DNA of 64,000 nt from Lacinutrix algicola (GCF_001418085.1 NZ_LIQH01000027.1:124001-188000), one strand, 5' to 3'; shown: positions 7,975 to 17,167, counted from the first letter of the stretch. Translations and numbers: made by a program. Notes: generated by a model from the sequence alone, not told the origin.

Positions 7975-9840
7975 TTGACTTATTTAACTGTTGAAAGTAT
8001 ATCGAAATCCTACGGAGAACTTACACTCTTTGAAAACATCTCTTTTAGTATCCATAAAGGACAAAAAGTAGCATTTGTTGCCAAAAATGGTACTGGAAAA
8101 ACATCCATTTTAAATATCCTTGAAAAAACTGACGAGCCAGATTCTGGAAATGTTATTTTTAGAAAAGATATTAAAGTCTCTTTTTTACCTCAAGAACCGT
8201 ATTTAAATAGCGATTTAAGCGTTGAAGACACCATATTTAATAGTGACAATCCTATTCTTGATGTTATTAAAAACTATGAAAAAGCACTTTTAAATCCTGA
8301 AGATGCAGAAGCTTATCAAATAGCATTCGAGCAGATGGATATCCAAAATGCTTGGGATTTTGAAACACAATATAAGCAAATACTCTTTAAATTAAAGCTT
8401 GAAGATTTACAACAAAAAGTAAGCAGCATGTCTGGTGGGCAAAGAAAACGCCTCTCTTTAGCCAATGCTTTAATTAATAAGCCTGATCTTTTAATTCTAG
8501 ATGAGCCAACAAACCATTTGGATTTAGAAATGATAGAATGGTTAGAAGAGTTTTTTGCAAAAGAAAACATGACCTTATTTATGGTAACTCACGATCGTTA
8601 CTTTTTAGAGCGTGTTTGTAATGAAATTATAGAACTAGATCAAGGCGAAATGTTTTCTTACAAAGGAAACTACTCGTATTACTTAGAAAAAAAGGAAGCG
8701 AGAATAGAGCAACAAAGTGTAGAAGTTGGTAAAGCAAAACAACTCTTTAAAAAAGAATTAACTTGGATGCGTCGCCAACCAAAAGCACGTACAACCAAGT
8801 CTAAATCGAGAATAGACGATTTTACCGAAATAAAACACAAAGCAAGCCAACGTAGAAATGACCATGAGATTCAGTTAGAATTAAACATGGAGCGTTTGGG
8901 CAGCAAAATTGTTGAACTTAAAAAAGTATCTAAGTCTTATAAAGACAAAGTTATTTTAGATGGTTTAGACTATATGTTCCAAAAAGGTGAACGTGCTGGA
9001 ATTATTGGAAAAAATGGAACGGGAAAATCGACGTTTTTAAATATTCTAACGCAAACCGCTCAACCAGATTCTGGAAAAATAATTATTGGTGAAACTGTAA
9101 AATTTGGTTACTATACACAAGGTGGTATTACTCCTAAACCAAACCAAAAGGTTATAGATATTGTTCGTGAATTTGGTGATTATATTCCATTAAAAAAAGG
9201 ACGTCAAATTAGTGCTCAACAATTATTAGAGCGTTTTCTTTTCGATAGAAAAAAACAATATGATTTTGTCGAAAAACTAAGTGGTGGAGAGCGTAAACGA
9301 TTATACCTATGTACCGTTTTAATACAAAACCCTAACTTTTTAATTCTCGATGAGCCTACTAACGATTTAGATATTGTAACTCTAAATGTATTAGAAAGTT
9401 TCTTATTAGATTTCCCAGGTTGTTTACTAGTAGTTTCTCACGACCGTTATTTTATGGATAAAATAGTAGATCACTTATTTATTTTTAGAGGTCAAGGTGT
9501 TGTTGAAGATTTTCCAGGTAACTATAGCGATTTTAGAGCCTATGAAGATAGTAAACCTGTTATTTCTGAAGTCTCTGAAGCTGAGAAAAAAGAAAAGAAG
9601 AACTGGAAAAAGAACAATAATGTAAAGTTATCTTATAACGAGCAAAAAGAATACAAGAACATCGAGAGTAAAATAAAAACTTTAGAATTTGATAAAATAG
9701 AATTAGAGAAAAAATTCTTAGATCCAGAACTTTCTACAGATGAAATTAATAAACTTTCTAATAAGCTTCAAGCCATTATTGATAGTATTGAAGAGAAGGA
9801 AATGCGCTGGTTAGAATTAACAGAGAAATTGGAAGGATAA
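7975..9840 (+). CDS. ABC-F family ATPase, Uup-like
   Basis: 621-residue soluble protein with two ABC ATPase domains and no membrane segments. Domain 1: Walker A AKNGTGKTS, signature SGGQRKR, Walker B LLILDEPTNHLDLE. Domain 2: GKNGTGKST, SGGERKR, FLILDEPTNDLDI. The basic linker ELTWMRRQPKARTTKSKSR and a C-terminal coiled coil (about residues 545-621) match Uup/YdiF-type ABC-F proteins, which act on the ribosome during translation. The start is TTG: an in-frame TTG at 7975 gives the usual N-terminus (x-TYLTVESISKSYGE), and there is no nearby upstream ATG. Divergent from the polysaccharide operon. Whether it gives antibiotic protection is not shown. Confidence 0.93.
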   Translation: MTYLTVESISKSYGELTLFENISFSIHKGQKVAFVAKNGTGKTSILNILEKTDEPDSGNVIFRKDIKVSFLPQEPYLNSDLSVEDTIFNSDNPILDVIKNYEKALLNPEDAEAYQIAFEQMDIQNAWDFETQYKQILFKLKLEDLQQKVSSMSGGQRKRLSLANALINKPDLLILDEPTNHLDLEMIEWLEEFFAKENMTLFMVTHDRYFLERVCNEIIELDQGEMFSYKGNYSYYLEKKEARIEQQSVEVGKAKQLFKKELTWMRRQPKARTTKSKSRIDDFTEIKHKASQRRNDHEIQLELNMERLGSKIVELKKVSKSYKDKVILDGLDYMFQKGERAGIIGKNGTGKSTFLNILTQTAQPDSGKIIIGETVKFGYYTQGGITPKPNQKVIDIVREFGDYIPLKKGRQISAQQLLERFLFDRKKQYDFVEKLSGGERKRLYLCTVLIQNPNFLILDEPTNDLDIVTLNVLESFLLDFPGCLLVVSHDRYFMDKIVDHLFIFRGQGVVEDFPGNYSDFRAYEDSKPVISEVSEAEKKEKKNWKKNNNVKLSYNEQKEYKNIESKIKTLEFDKIELEKKFLDPELSTDEINKLSNKLQAIIDSIEEKEMRWLELTEKLEG

Positions 9841-10017
9841 TTTACTATAAAGTGAGCAATGTTCAGTTTGATATTACTAAGTAAAAACCTGGACGCAAAA
9901 CAATATATTAATTCAAAGAATAATAAATTAAGTACTCTTCTCTTTAACAAAAGGAGAGTACAAAAAAAAGATTGCCGTTGAAGTTTATCTTCATCTAATG
10001 AGAAAGAGTCATTAAAA

Positions 10018-10791
10018 ATGTTACATCAAATAATAGCTTACATAAATTTTTTAAAACGTTCCACAAATCAACATGGAGTTCATTCTCCTTTTGTGTACAA
10101 CCTAATTACTAAATGTTTTTATGATAGATCTAAACACAAATCATACAAACAAATAAAACTATATCGCAAAGTTCTTAAAAAAAGCAAAGACACTATAGAT
10201 GTAATAGATCTAGGTTCTGGTAGCCGTGTTTTTAAAACGAACCTACGTTCGGTTTCTAAAATGGCACAGAAAGTAGGTGCTTCAAAAAAAGAATCTAAAT
10301 TATTATTCCGTCTTGTAAATTACCTTCAAATTAATACTATTTTAGAATTAGGTACTTCTTTAGGTATTGCAACTCATGCTATGGCTGTTGCGAATCCAGA
10401 AATTAAAATGACTTCTATAGAAGGCTGCCCAAACGTTTCGGAGTACACGAAACGCACACTTGGGCAATTCAACATAAAAAACACAGAAATACTTACAGGA
10501 GATTTTAACAACGTTATTAAACCTTTAGCTTCAAACAAATACGATTTAATCTATTTTGATGGTAATCACCAAAAACAAGCTACTTTAGATTATTTTGAAA
10601 CCTTATTATCAACAGCAACTAACGATTCGGTTTTTATATTTGATGATATTTATTGGTCTAAAGAAATGACTGAAGCTTGGGAAACAATTAAAAAACATCC
10701 TCAAGTAACAGTTACAATAGACACCTTCTTTTTAGGCTTTGTCTTTTTTAGAAGAGAACAAGAAAAAGAACATTTTACAATAAGAATATAA
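10018..10791 (+). CDS. Class I SAM-dependent methyltransferase
   Basis: 257 residues. The SAM-binding motif I appears as ILELGTSLGIATHAMA, and a later YDLIYFDGNHQKQATLDYFE matches motif IV of O-methyltransferase-like proteins (family MTF_24). The N-terminal 70 residues contain NQHGVHSPFVYNLIT, a signature of a conserved Bacteroidota methyltransferase group. Probably cytoplasmic; substrate unknown. Two very small membrane ORFs follow immediately, the first starting 2 bases after this stop. Confidence 0.85.
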   Translation: MLHQIIAYINFLKRSTNQHGVHSPFVYNLITKCFYDRSKHKSYKQIKLYRKVLKKSKDTIDVIDLGSGSRVFKTNLRSVSKMAQKVGASKKESKLLFRLVNYLQINTILELGTSLGIATHAMAVANPEIKMTSIEGCPNVSEYTKRTLGQFNIKNTEILTGDFNNVIKPLASNKYDLIYFDGNHQKQATLDYFETLLSTATNDSVFIFDDIYWSKEMTEAWETIKKHPQVTVTIDTFFLGFVFFRREQEKEHFTIRI

Positions 10792-10793
10792 GT

Positions 10794-10922
10794 ATGCTAG
10801 TACCTATTCTCGCATTATTTGGATTATTACTGCTAGCAAAAGCATTTGTTTCTGTTATTAATCGTAAACGACAATTAAGAAACAATAAAACAAAATTCAG
10901 AAAAAAAATGAATCGTAAATAG
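10794..10922 (+). CDS. Small single-span membrane protein, 42 aa
   Basis: ORF of 42 residues beginning 2 bases after the methyltransferase stop. An N-terminal hydrophobic helix (LVPILALFGLLLLAKAFVSV) is followed by a strongly basic tail with 11 Lys/Arg in the last 20 residues. The hydrophobic-then-basic composition and tight spacing suggest a real, translationally coupled membrane microprotein. No family recognised, and function is unknown. Confidence 0.5.
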   Translation: MLVPILALFGLLLLAKAFVSVINRKRQLRNNKTKFRKKMNRK

Positions 10923-10955
10923 TTGTGTTTTCATTTTTTTATTTAAACTATATCT

Positions 10956-11042
10956 ATGGATATTCCTTGGCTTCTTATTCCAGTTATTATTGGATTAATA
11001 TTGGTTTTCTTGAACAACAAAAAGTTTAATTCTAAGAAATAA
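10956..11042 (+). CDS. Very small membrane protein, 28 aa
   Basis: ORF of 28 residues: one hydrophobic segment (WLLIPVIIGLILVFL) and a basic tail (NNKKFNSKK). It lies 33 bases after the 42-residue ORF and repeats its plan of helix plus basic tail. Such short ORFs can occur by chance in AT-rich DNA; the amphipathic organisation and position are the only support. Confidence 0.35.
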   Translation: MDIPWLLIPVIIGLILVFLNNKKFNSKK

Positions 11043-11228
11043 ACTAGCTTTAAAGCATTTCTAGTATTTTGAAGAAGAGTTAAAACAAATAATTTTATCT
11101 AAAAAGGTTTAGGGTTTAGCATATAACTTTTAACTTCGTAAACATGGACCTTTCAGAACAGAATCTTTAAACTAAAAAGATTTCTAAATGGAAGTAACAT
11201 GTGACCAATTAAAAAATATAAAACACAC

Positions 11229-11801
11229 ATGAAAGTATATACAAAAACAGGAGACAAAGGCACAACCGCTCTATTTGGTGGTACTCGTGTACCAAAACAC
11301 CATATTCGCATAGATAGTTATGGTACAGTAGACGAACTTAACTCGCATATTGGGCTCATTCGCGATCAAGATATAAATCAGCAATACAAAAACGTTTTAG
11401 CTATTATTCAAAACAAACTCTTTACTGTTGGTGCTGTTTTAGCAACAGATCCTGAGAAATTAATATTAAAAAACGGAAAAGAACGTTTAAATATTAATAA
11501 AATTACTAGCGAAGACATAGAGCTATTAGAACACGAAATGGATGCTATGAATGAGGACTTACCTCCTATGACGCATTTTGTACTGCCTGGCGGACACCAA
11601 ACAGTGTCATTCTGTCACATAGCACGCTGTGTATGTAGAAGAGCCGAACGTTTAGCAAGTGCATTAAACGAATTAGAACCATTTTTACCCGAAGCCTTAA
11701 TGTACTTAAACCGTCTTTCTGACTACCTTTTTGTATTGGCACGAAAGTTGTCTCATGACTTACAAGCAGACGAAGTAAAATGGATTCCTGAAAAACATTA
11801 A
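11229..11801 (+). CDS. Cob(I)yrinic acid a,c-diamide adenosyltransferase, PduO type
   Basis: 190-residue ATP:corrinoid adenosyltransferase that forms adenosylcobalamin. Family motifs: the N-terminal ATP-binding segment TKTGDKGTTALFGG, then CRRAERLA and LNRLSDYLFVLAR in the C-terminal helices, which carry conserved Arg/Asp/Asn residues. Length fits the family. The product is the cofactor of methylmalonyl-CoA mutase, whose GTPase chaperone MeaB is encoded at 23645-24727. I saw no cobalamin riboswitch in the 186 bases upstream. Confidence 0.93.
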   Translation: MKVYTKTGDKGTTALFGGTRVPKHHIRIDSYGTVDELNSHIGLIRDQDINQQYKNVLAIIQNKLFTVGAVLATDPEKLILKNGKERLNINKITSEDIELLEHEMDAMNEDLPPMTHFVLPGGHQTVSFCHIARCVCRRAERLASALNELEPFLPEALMYLNRLSDYLFVLARKLSHDLQADEVKWIPEKH

Positions 11802-12090
11802 TACCATGTCTTCTTTAAAATTAAGATAAAATAAAATGATGATTTTTTATTTTATACAAAATAGAAAAATAAAGCATAGCCTGTGTTAAGGTTTCTTTTT
11901 ATATTGAAGTAGAGAGTAAAAAAGGTCGTTTTTATTAGAATAATTTTAAGGAAAATATGGTATCCAGAGCCAAACAGAAAAACAATATTAAAAATCTGCT
12001 ATTAAATAACACTGCAAGATATTTAGTATCAAATAGTTTCAGTGAAAAATGACGTTCTTTTTTATTACTGAAAAATAATTCACTTTTTTC
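11802..12090. other. Gene-free AT-rich spacer
   Basis: About 290 bases between the adenosyltransferase and the promoter of the DUF2795 gene. It contains only short chance ORFs (the longest, 31 codons at 11957-12052, has no recognisable features) and no convincing hairpin terminator. Confidence 0.5.
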
Positions 12091-12120
12091 TTGCCTATTA
12101 ATACTAAAAATTTATTTTTG
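12091..12120 (+). promoter_or_regulatory. Bacteroidota-type promoter of the DUF2795 gene
   Basis: TTG at 12091-12093, 19 bases, then TATTTTTG at 12113-12120, an exact TAnnTTTG match. The ATG follows 22 bases later, consistent with a short leader. Confidence 0.7.
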
Positions 12121-12142
12121 CAAAAAATAAATCTATTAAGAA

Positions 12143-12364
12143 ATGTATTGGACATTAGAATTAGCATCTCATTTAAGTGATGCACCTTGGCCTGCTACTA
12201 AAGACGAACTTATCGATTACGCGATTAGAACAGGAGCACCTTTAGAAGTTACTGAAAATTTACAAGCAATTGAAGACGAAGGAGATTCGTACGACTCAAT
12301 TGAAGAAATCTGGCCAGATTACCCAACAGACGAAGACTACCTCTGGAACGAGGACGAGTACTAG
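12143..12364 (+). CDS. DUF2795 family protein, 73 aa
   Basis: Small acidic protein. The N-terminal half (LASHLSDAPWPATKDELIDYAIRTGAP) matches the DUF2795 fold, and the tail is a run of acidic and aromatic residues (EEIWPDYPTDEDYLWNEDEY). Soluble, function unknown; the family is widespread and almost invariant in Bacteroidota. It has its own promoter and is followed by an unusually dense series of hairpins, so it is probably a highly expressed monocistronic gene. Confidence 0.85.
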   Translation: MYWTLELASHLSDAPWPATKDELIDYAIRTGAPLEVTENLQAIEDEGDSYDSIEEIWPDYPTDEDYLWNEDEY

Positions 12365-12420
12365 TTATCATGCAACACTGCGTAACTAGTATTTTTAAAT
12401 GTAGCAATGCTACATTTAAA
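12360..12420. repeat. Two perfect inverted repeats downstream of the DUF2795 gene
   Basis: First: 8-base arms ACTAGTTA (12360-12367) and TAACTAGT (12383-12390), starting inside the last codons. Second: perfect 12-base arms at 12394-12405 and 12409-12420 around a 3-base loop. Neither is followed by a T tract, so they look like RNA-stabilising hairpins in the 3' untranslated region rather than terminators. Confidence 0.7.
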
Positions 12421-12435
12421 CAATAAAAAGAAAAG

Positions 12436-12462
12436 AAAAAGTCTCAATTTGGGACTTTTTTT
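12436..12462 (+). terminator. Rho-independent terminator
   Basis: Arms AAAAAGTCTCA (12436-12446) and TGGGACTTTTT (12450-12460) pair over 11 bases with one G-U, 3-base loop, followed by T residues. It ends the DUF2795 transcript before secA. Confidence 0.85.
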
Positions 12463-12647
12463 GTGCTTTAAAATTTAGCCAACCACAGCTAAAAACGTAT
12501 ATTTAAGCCCTTAAAATTTGGCTATTTAAAACACCAAATACAAAAGCAATTTAACTAAGCCTAAAAACTAGTTACAACTAACTATAATAACAACTGTAAT
12601 GCTTTATAATACTAATACATTACAATCGAAATATAAAATATAAAACT

Positions 12648-15600
12648 ATGAGTTTTTTAGATTCCGTACTAAAACTATTTGTTGGAGACAAATCCAAACA
12701 AGATGTGCAAGCCATATCACCTTTAGTAGATAAAATTAAAACCTTTGAAGCTGCTCTAGAATCTTTATCTCATGATGAGTTAAGAGCTAAGACTTTTGAG
12801 TTTAAAGCTATTATTGCCGAAACGCGAAAGCCTTTTAATGAGCGTAAAGACAAACTTAAAACCGAAGCTGATGCTACCGAGGATATAGACAGACGTGAAG
12901 ACATTTATCAAGAAATTGATAAAATCGAAGACGAATCTTACGAAGCAGTTGAACAAACTTTAAACGATATATTACCTGAAGCTTTTGCTGTGGTAAAAGA
13001 AACTGCAAAACGTTTTACAAACAATACAGAAATTACAGTTACTGCTAGTGCTTTTGATAGAGAAATTTCTGGAATGGGAGACTATGTTACTTTAGACGGT
13101 GATAAAGCAACTTGGGCTAACTCTTGGGATGCCGTTGGAAAACCAATTACTTGGGACATGATCCATTACGACGTGCAACTTATAGGTGGTATTGCCATGC
13201 ACCAAGGTAAAATTGCAGAAATGCAAACTGGTGAAGGTAAAACCTTAGTAGCAACGTTACCTGTGTACTTAAATGCATTAGCAGAAAAAGGTGTGCACTT
13301 AGTAACCGTAAACGATTACTTAGCAAAACGTGATATGGCTTGGATGGCACCAATATTCCAATTCCACGGTATGACTATTGATTGTATCGATTACCACAGA
13401 CCGAATAGTGATGGTCGTAGAAAAGCTTATAATTCTGATATTACTTACGGTACAAACAACGAGTTTGGTTTCGATTATCTACGTGATAATATGGCAAATT
13501 CGCCAGACGATTTAGTACAACGCCGTCACCACTTCGCTATTGTCGATGAGGTAGATTCTGTATTAGTAGATGATGCTAGAACACCATTAATTATTTCTGG
13601 ACCAATACCTAAAGGAAATGAGCACGAATTCGATGCTTTAAAACCTAAGGTTGAAGACATCGTTTCTGTACAACGTAAGCTATTAACACAAACTTTAGTA
13701 GAAGCAAAAAAACTAATTGCAGATGGAGACACTAAAGAAGGTGGTTTCCAGTTATTAAGAGTTTATAGAGGTATCCCAAAAAACAAAGCGTTAATTAAGT
13801 TTTTAAGTGAAGAAGGTGTTAAGCAAATTCTTCAGAAAACTGAAAACCAATACATGGCAGACAACAATCGTGAGATGCCAAAGGTTGATGAAGCTTTATA
13901 CTACGTTATTGAAGAAAAGAACAATCAAATTGAATTAACAGATAAAGGTGTAGAATACATCTCTGGTAAAGATAATCCAGATTTCTTTGTACTACCAGAA
14001 ATTGGAATTGCTGTTGCTAAAATTGAAGCTCAAGGATTACCTTCTGAAGAAGAAGCAAACCTAAAAGAAGATTTATTTAGAGACTTCGGTATAAAATCTG
14101 AACGTATTCATACATTAAATCAACTATTAAAAGCATATGCTTTATTCGAAAAAGACAACCAATATGTTGTTATGGAAAATAAAGTCATGATTGTAGATGA
14201 GCAAACTGGTCGTATTATGGATGGTCGTCGTTATAGCGATGGTTTACATCAAGCGATTGAAGCTAAAGAAAATGTAAAAATTGAAGATGCTACGCAAACT
14301 TTTGCAACTGTAACACTTCAAAATTACTTTAGAATGTACCGTAAGCTTTCTGGTATGACAGGTACTGCCGTAACAGAAGCAGGAGAACTTTGGGAAATCT
14401 ACAAATTAGATGTTGTCGAAATTCCTACAAACAGACCAATTGCAAGAAAAGATAAAGAAGATTTAGTTTTTAAAACAAAACGTGAAAAATACAATGCTGT
14501 AATAGACGAAGTAACAAGTCTAGCAGAACAAGGTCGTCCAGTATTAATTGGTACAACTAACGTTGAAATTTCTGAACTTTTAGGAAAGATGTTAAGCATT
14601 CGTAAAATAGACCACAACGTCTTAAACGCAAAGCAACATAAAAAAGAAGCAGATATTGTAGCACAAGCTGGTAACCCAGGACAAGTAACTATTGCTACAA
14701 ACATGGCAGGTCGTGGTACAGATATTAAATTAAGCGACGAAGTAAAAGCTGCTGGCGGACTAGCTATTATTGGTACAGAACGTCATGATTCTCGTCGTGT
14801 CGATAGACAGTTAAGAGGTCGTGCGGGTCGTCAAGGAGATCCAGGTAGTTCTCAATTCTATGTATCTCTTGAAGATAATTTAATGCGATTATTTGGTAGT
14901 GAACGTATTGCCAAAATGATGGATAAAATGGGATTACAAGAAGGTGAAGTGATTCAGCATTCTATGATTTCTAAGTCTATTGAACGTGCACAGAAAAAAG
15001 TAGAGGAAAATAACTTTGGTGTTAGAAAGCGTTTATTAGAATATGATGATGTTATGAACTCTCAACGTGAGGTAGTTTACAAACGTCGTTTTAATGCCTT
15101 AAATGGTGAACGTTTACGTGTGGATTTAGCAAACATGATTTTCGATACTTCGGAAGGTATTGCTGAAACAAACAAAGGTGCTAATGATTTTAAGAATTTC
15201 GAATTCGAATTAATTCGTTACTTCTCAATGGCATCTCCAATTACAGAAAGTGAGTTTAATAAACTTTCTGCTACAGAATTAGCAAAACGTATTTATACTG
15301 CTGCTTTCGATCATTATAAAGCTAAAATGGAACGCAATGCAGAGGTTGCTTTCCCAGTAATTAAAGATGTATACGAAAACCAAAGAGATAAGTACAAACG
15401 TATTGTAGTACCATTTACAGATGGTGTAAAAACATTACAAGTTGTTACAGATCTTGAAAAGGCATACGAATCTCAAGGTAAAGAATTAGTTACCGATTTC
15501 GAGAAAAACATTACACTTGCTATTATTGACGATGCTTGGAAAACACATTTACGTAAAATGGATGAGTTAAAGCAGTCTGTACAGTTAGCGGTACACGAAC

Positions 15601-16001
15601 AAAAAGATCCATTATTAATCTATAAGTTTGAAGCTTTCGAATTGTTTAAAGTTATGATTGACCAAGTAAATAAAGATGTTATTTCTTTCTTATTTAAAGG
15701 TGAATTACCTACTGAAAACACAAGTACAATTAGTGAAGCTAGAGACATAAAAAAGAAAGATAATTTACAAACTCAAAAAGACGAAATTCCTAATCTAGAT
15801 GAGCGTTCTGTTCAAAACAGACAAGCAGGAGAAACACAACCACAAAGACAAGTAGTAGAAACTATTGTTCGCGATCAACCAAAAATTGGACGTAATGATA
15901 AAGTGACTATTAAAAATGTAATGAATGGTGAAAGTAAAACCGTTAAATACAAGCAAGCCGAACCTTTAGTAGCTAAAGGTGAATGGGTTATTGTTGAGTA
16001 A
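12648..16001 (+). CDS. secA: Preprotein translocase ATPase SecA
   Basis: 1117-residue ATPase that drives proteins through SecYEG. Motifs in order: Walker A MQTGEGKT (about residue 190), DEVDSVLVDDARTPLIISGP (about 300), GMTGTA followed by PTNRP, and NMAGRGTDIKL with the RQLRGRAGRQGDPGSS arginine-finger region. It is longer than the E. coli protein because of insertions typical of Bacteroidota. The C-terminus lacks the Cys-rich zinc finger and instead ends in a short conserved-looking module, IGRNDKVTIKNVMNGESKTV to EWVIVE. Stands alone, with a terminator on each side. Confidence 0.98.
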   Translation: MSFLDSVLKLFVGDKSKQDVQAISPLVDKIKTFEAALESLSHDELRAKTFEFKAIIAETRKPFNERKDKLKTEADATEDIDRREDIYQEIDKIEDESYEAVEQTLNDILPEAFAVVKETAKRFTNNTEITVTASAFDREISGMGDYVTLDGDKATWANSWDAVGKPITWDMIHYDVQLIGGIAMHQGKIAEMQTGEGKTLVATLPVYLNALAEKGVHLVTVNDYLAKRDMAWMAPIFQFHGMTIDCIDYHRPNSDGRRKAYNSDITYGTNNEFGFDYLRDNMANSPDDLVQRRHHFAIVDEVDSVLVDDARTPLIISGPIPKGNEHEFDALKPKVEDIVSVQRKLLTQTLVEAKKLIADGDTKEGGFQLLRVYRGIPKNKALIKFLSEEGVKQILQKTENQYMADNNREMPKVDEALYYVIEEKNNQIELTDKGVEYISGKDNPDFFVLPEIGIAVAKIEAQGLPSEEEANLKEDLFRDFGIKSERIHTLNQLLKAYALFEKDNQYVVMENKVMIVDEQTGRIMDGRRYSDGLHQAIEAKENVKIEDATQTFATVTLQNYFRMYRKLSGMTGTAVTEAGELWEIYKLDVVEIPTNRPIARKDKEDLVFKTKREKYNAVIDEVTSLAEQGRPVLIGTTNVEISELLGKMLSIRKIDHNVLNAKQHKKEADIVAQAGNPGQVTIATNMAGRGTDIKLSDEVKAAGGLAIIGTERHDSRRVDRQLRGRAGRQGDPGSSQFYVSLEDNLMRLFGSERIAKMMDKMGLQEGEVIQHSMISKSIERAQKKVEENNFGVRKRLLEYDDVMNSQREVVYKRRFNALNGERLRVDLANMIFDTSEGIAETNKGANDFKNFEFELIRYFSMASPITESEFNKLSATELAKRIYTAAFDHYKAKMERNAEVAFPVIKDVYENQRDKYKRIVVPFTDGVKTLQVVTDLEKAYESQGKELVTDFEKNITLAIIDDAWKTHLRKMDELKQSVQLAVHEQKDPLLIYKFEAFELFKVMIDQVNKDVISFLFKGELPTENTSTISEARDIKKKDNLQTQKDEIPNLDERSVQNRQAGETQPQRQVVETIVRDQPKIGRNDKVTIKNVMNGESKTVKYKQAEPLVAKGEWVIVE

Positions 16002-16023
16002 AATAAAATAACATTAAAATATA

Positions 16024-16059
16024 AAAAATCCTGAGGCATATGCTTCAGGATTTTTTTTT
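16024..16059 (+). terminator. Rho-independent terminator of secA
   Basis: 15-base arms (16024-16038 and 16041-16055, core ATCCTGAGGCA / TGCTTCAGGAT with one G-U pair) followed by nine T residues, 22 bases after the secA stop. Confidence 0.9.
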
Positions 16060-16145
16060 GGTTTGTTAATTTTAATATAATTTTTCACAATAAAATACGT
16101 TGTTCATTTTAAGTTAGAATATCTTTTTTTATAGTTCGATGTAAG

Positions 16146-16176
16146 TTTTCAATTAAACAATAATATCTTATTTTTG
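16146..16176 (+). promoter_or_regulatory. Promoter of the methyltransferase gene
   Basis: TTTTC at 16146-16150, 18 bases, then TATTTTTG at 16169-16176 (exact TAnnTTTG), 48 bases before the ATG at 16225. Confidence 0.55.
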
Positions 16177-16224
16177 GAAGCCTTAAACAAGCCCTAAATT
16201 ACAAAAGCAATCACTAATACTTTT

Positions 16225-17094
16225 ATGCGCAAAAGCAACACTTTAAGAAAATTCTGGTATAATTTACCTACCAAGCAAAAGTATATAGTTAGAAAACTTT
16301 ATTATTTCCCAATTGATTTATGGGATAAACTCACAGGAAAAACTAATAAATACGTTCCTTCTAGAGGCTCTATATATACAGGTTCTCCTTCTGGAGCTGA
16401 AAAGTTTTTAAAACAAGGTGAACAGCAACTACAACTCTTAACTACTTATATCAATTTAAAACCTACCGATTCTGTTTTAGATATTGGAAGTGGTATTGGT
16501 CGTACAGCAATAGCATTATCAAAATACCTTAATAAAAAAGGAAGTTACGATGGTTTTGATGTAGTAGAAAAAGGCGTAAACTGGTGTAACTCTAAAATAA
16601 ACAAAGATTTTCCAAACTTCAACTTTAAATACATTCCTTTATTTAACGATTTATACAATAACAATGTAGGGAAAGCAGAAGAGTTTCAATTTCCATATGA
16701 AGTAAACAGCTTTGATAAAATATTTACTTTTTCTGTATTTACACATATGCAGATTAAAGAAATATCAAACTATTTTGCAGAAATACACAAAACGTTAAAA
16801 CCTAACGGAAAGTGTTTATCTACATTTTTTTTATATAACAATGAAAACGAAGACTACATCTCCAACAGAGAACTCTTCAACTTCCCAGTAAAATTTGAAG
16901 GTTATCGTTTAATGAACGAAACTGTAACCTCTGGAAACATTGCCATTCATAAAACAATGCTAGAAACAATGCTTGACCAGCATAACTTGAAAATTGATAG
17001 TATTATTGATGGCTTTTGGAAAGATAAATTAAAAGACACAACTAAAGTTGAATACCAAGACATCGTTATTTTTAGCAAAAAAGATAACGGTTAA
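16225..17094 (+). CDS. Class I SAM-dependent methyltransferase
   Basis: 289-residue soluble protein with a clear SAM-binding motif SVLDIGSGIGRTAIALSKYL, an acidic motif II loop (YDGFDVVEKGVNW) and a DKIFTFSVFTHM post-motif, the layout of Methyltransf_11/25-type enzymes. The N-terminal 70 residues are basic (KSNTLRKFWYNLPTKQKYIVRKLYYF) and may bind membrane or a polymer. Substrate unknown. It has its own promoter and is not obviously coupled to its neighbours; unrelated in sequence to the methyltransferase at 10018-10791. Confidence 0.85.
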   Translation: MRKSNTLRKFWYNLPTKQKYIVRKLYYFPIDLWDKLTGKTNKYVPSRGSIYTGSPSGAEKFLKQGEQQLQLLTTYINLKPTDSVLDIGSGIGRTAIALSKYLNKKGSYDGFDVVEKGVNWCNSKINKDFPNFNFKYIPLFNDLYNNNVGKAEEFQFPYEVNSFDKIFTFSVFTHMQIKEISNYFAEIHKTLKPNGKCLSTFFLYNNENEDYISNRELFNFPVKFEGYRLMNETVTSGNIAIHKTMLETMLDQHNLKIDSIIDGFWKDKLKDTTKVEYQDIVIFSKKDNG

Positions 17095-17167
17095 AATTAC
17101 GTTCATTATTTATTTTGTAATTTTATTTATATAACCAATTCATAATTGAGTTTAAAAACTTTAAATC

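Noticed and set aside
7975-9840. ABC-F gene as a dedicated antibiotic-resistance gene
   Set aside because: It looks like the Uup/YdiF housekeeping branch; no extended resistance loop (ARD-specific) or resistance neighbours are visible.
9931-9961. Hairpin GTACTC/GAGTAC after the ABC-F gene as a terminator
   Set aside because: The following bases are A, not T, and the stem has mismatches, so it does not qualify on the plus strand.
11043-11228. Possible cobalamin riboswitch before the adenosyltransferase gene
   Set aside because: I looked for a B12-box-like element and paired stems and found none.
11188-11232. 14-codon ORF whose stop overlaps the adenosyltransferase start (ATGA)
   Set aside because: Looks like a leader peptide with translational coupling, but it has no runs of regulatory codons, no hairpin and no other support.
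11957-12052. 31-codon ORF in the spacer before the DUF2795 gene
   Set aside because: No signal, membrane pattern or family resemblance; the length is expected by chance in AT-rich DNA.
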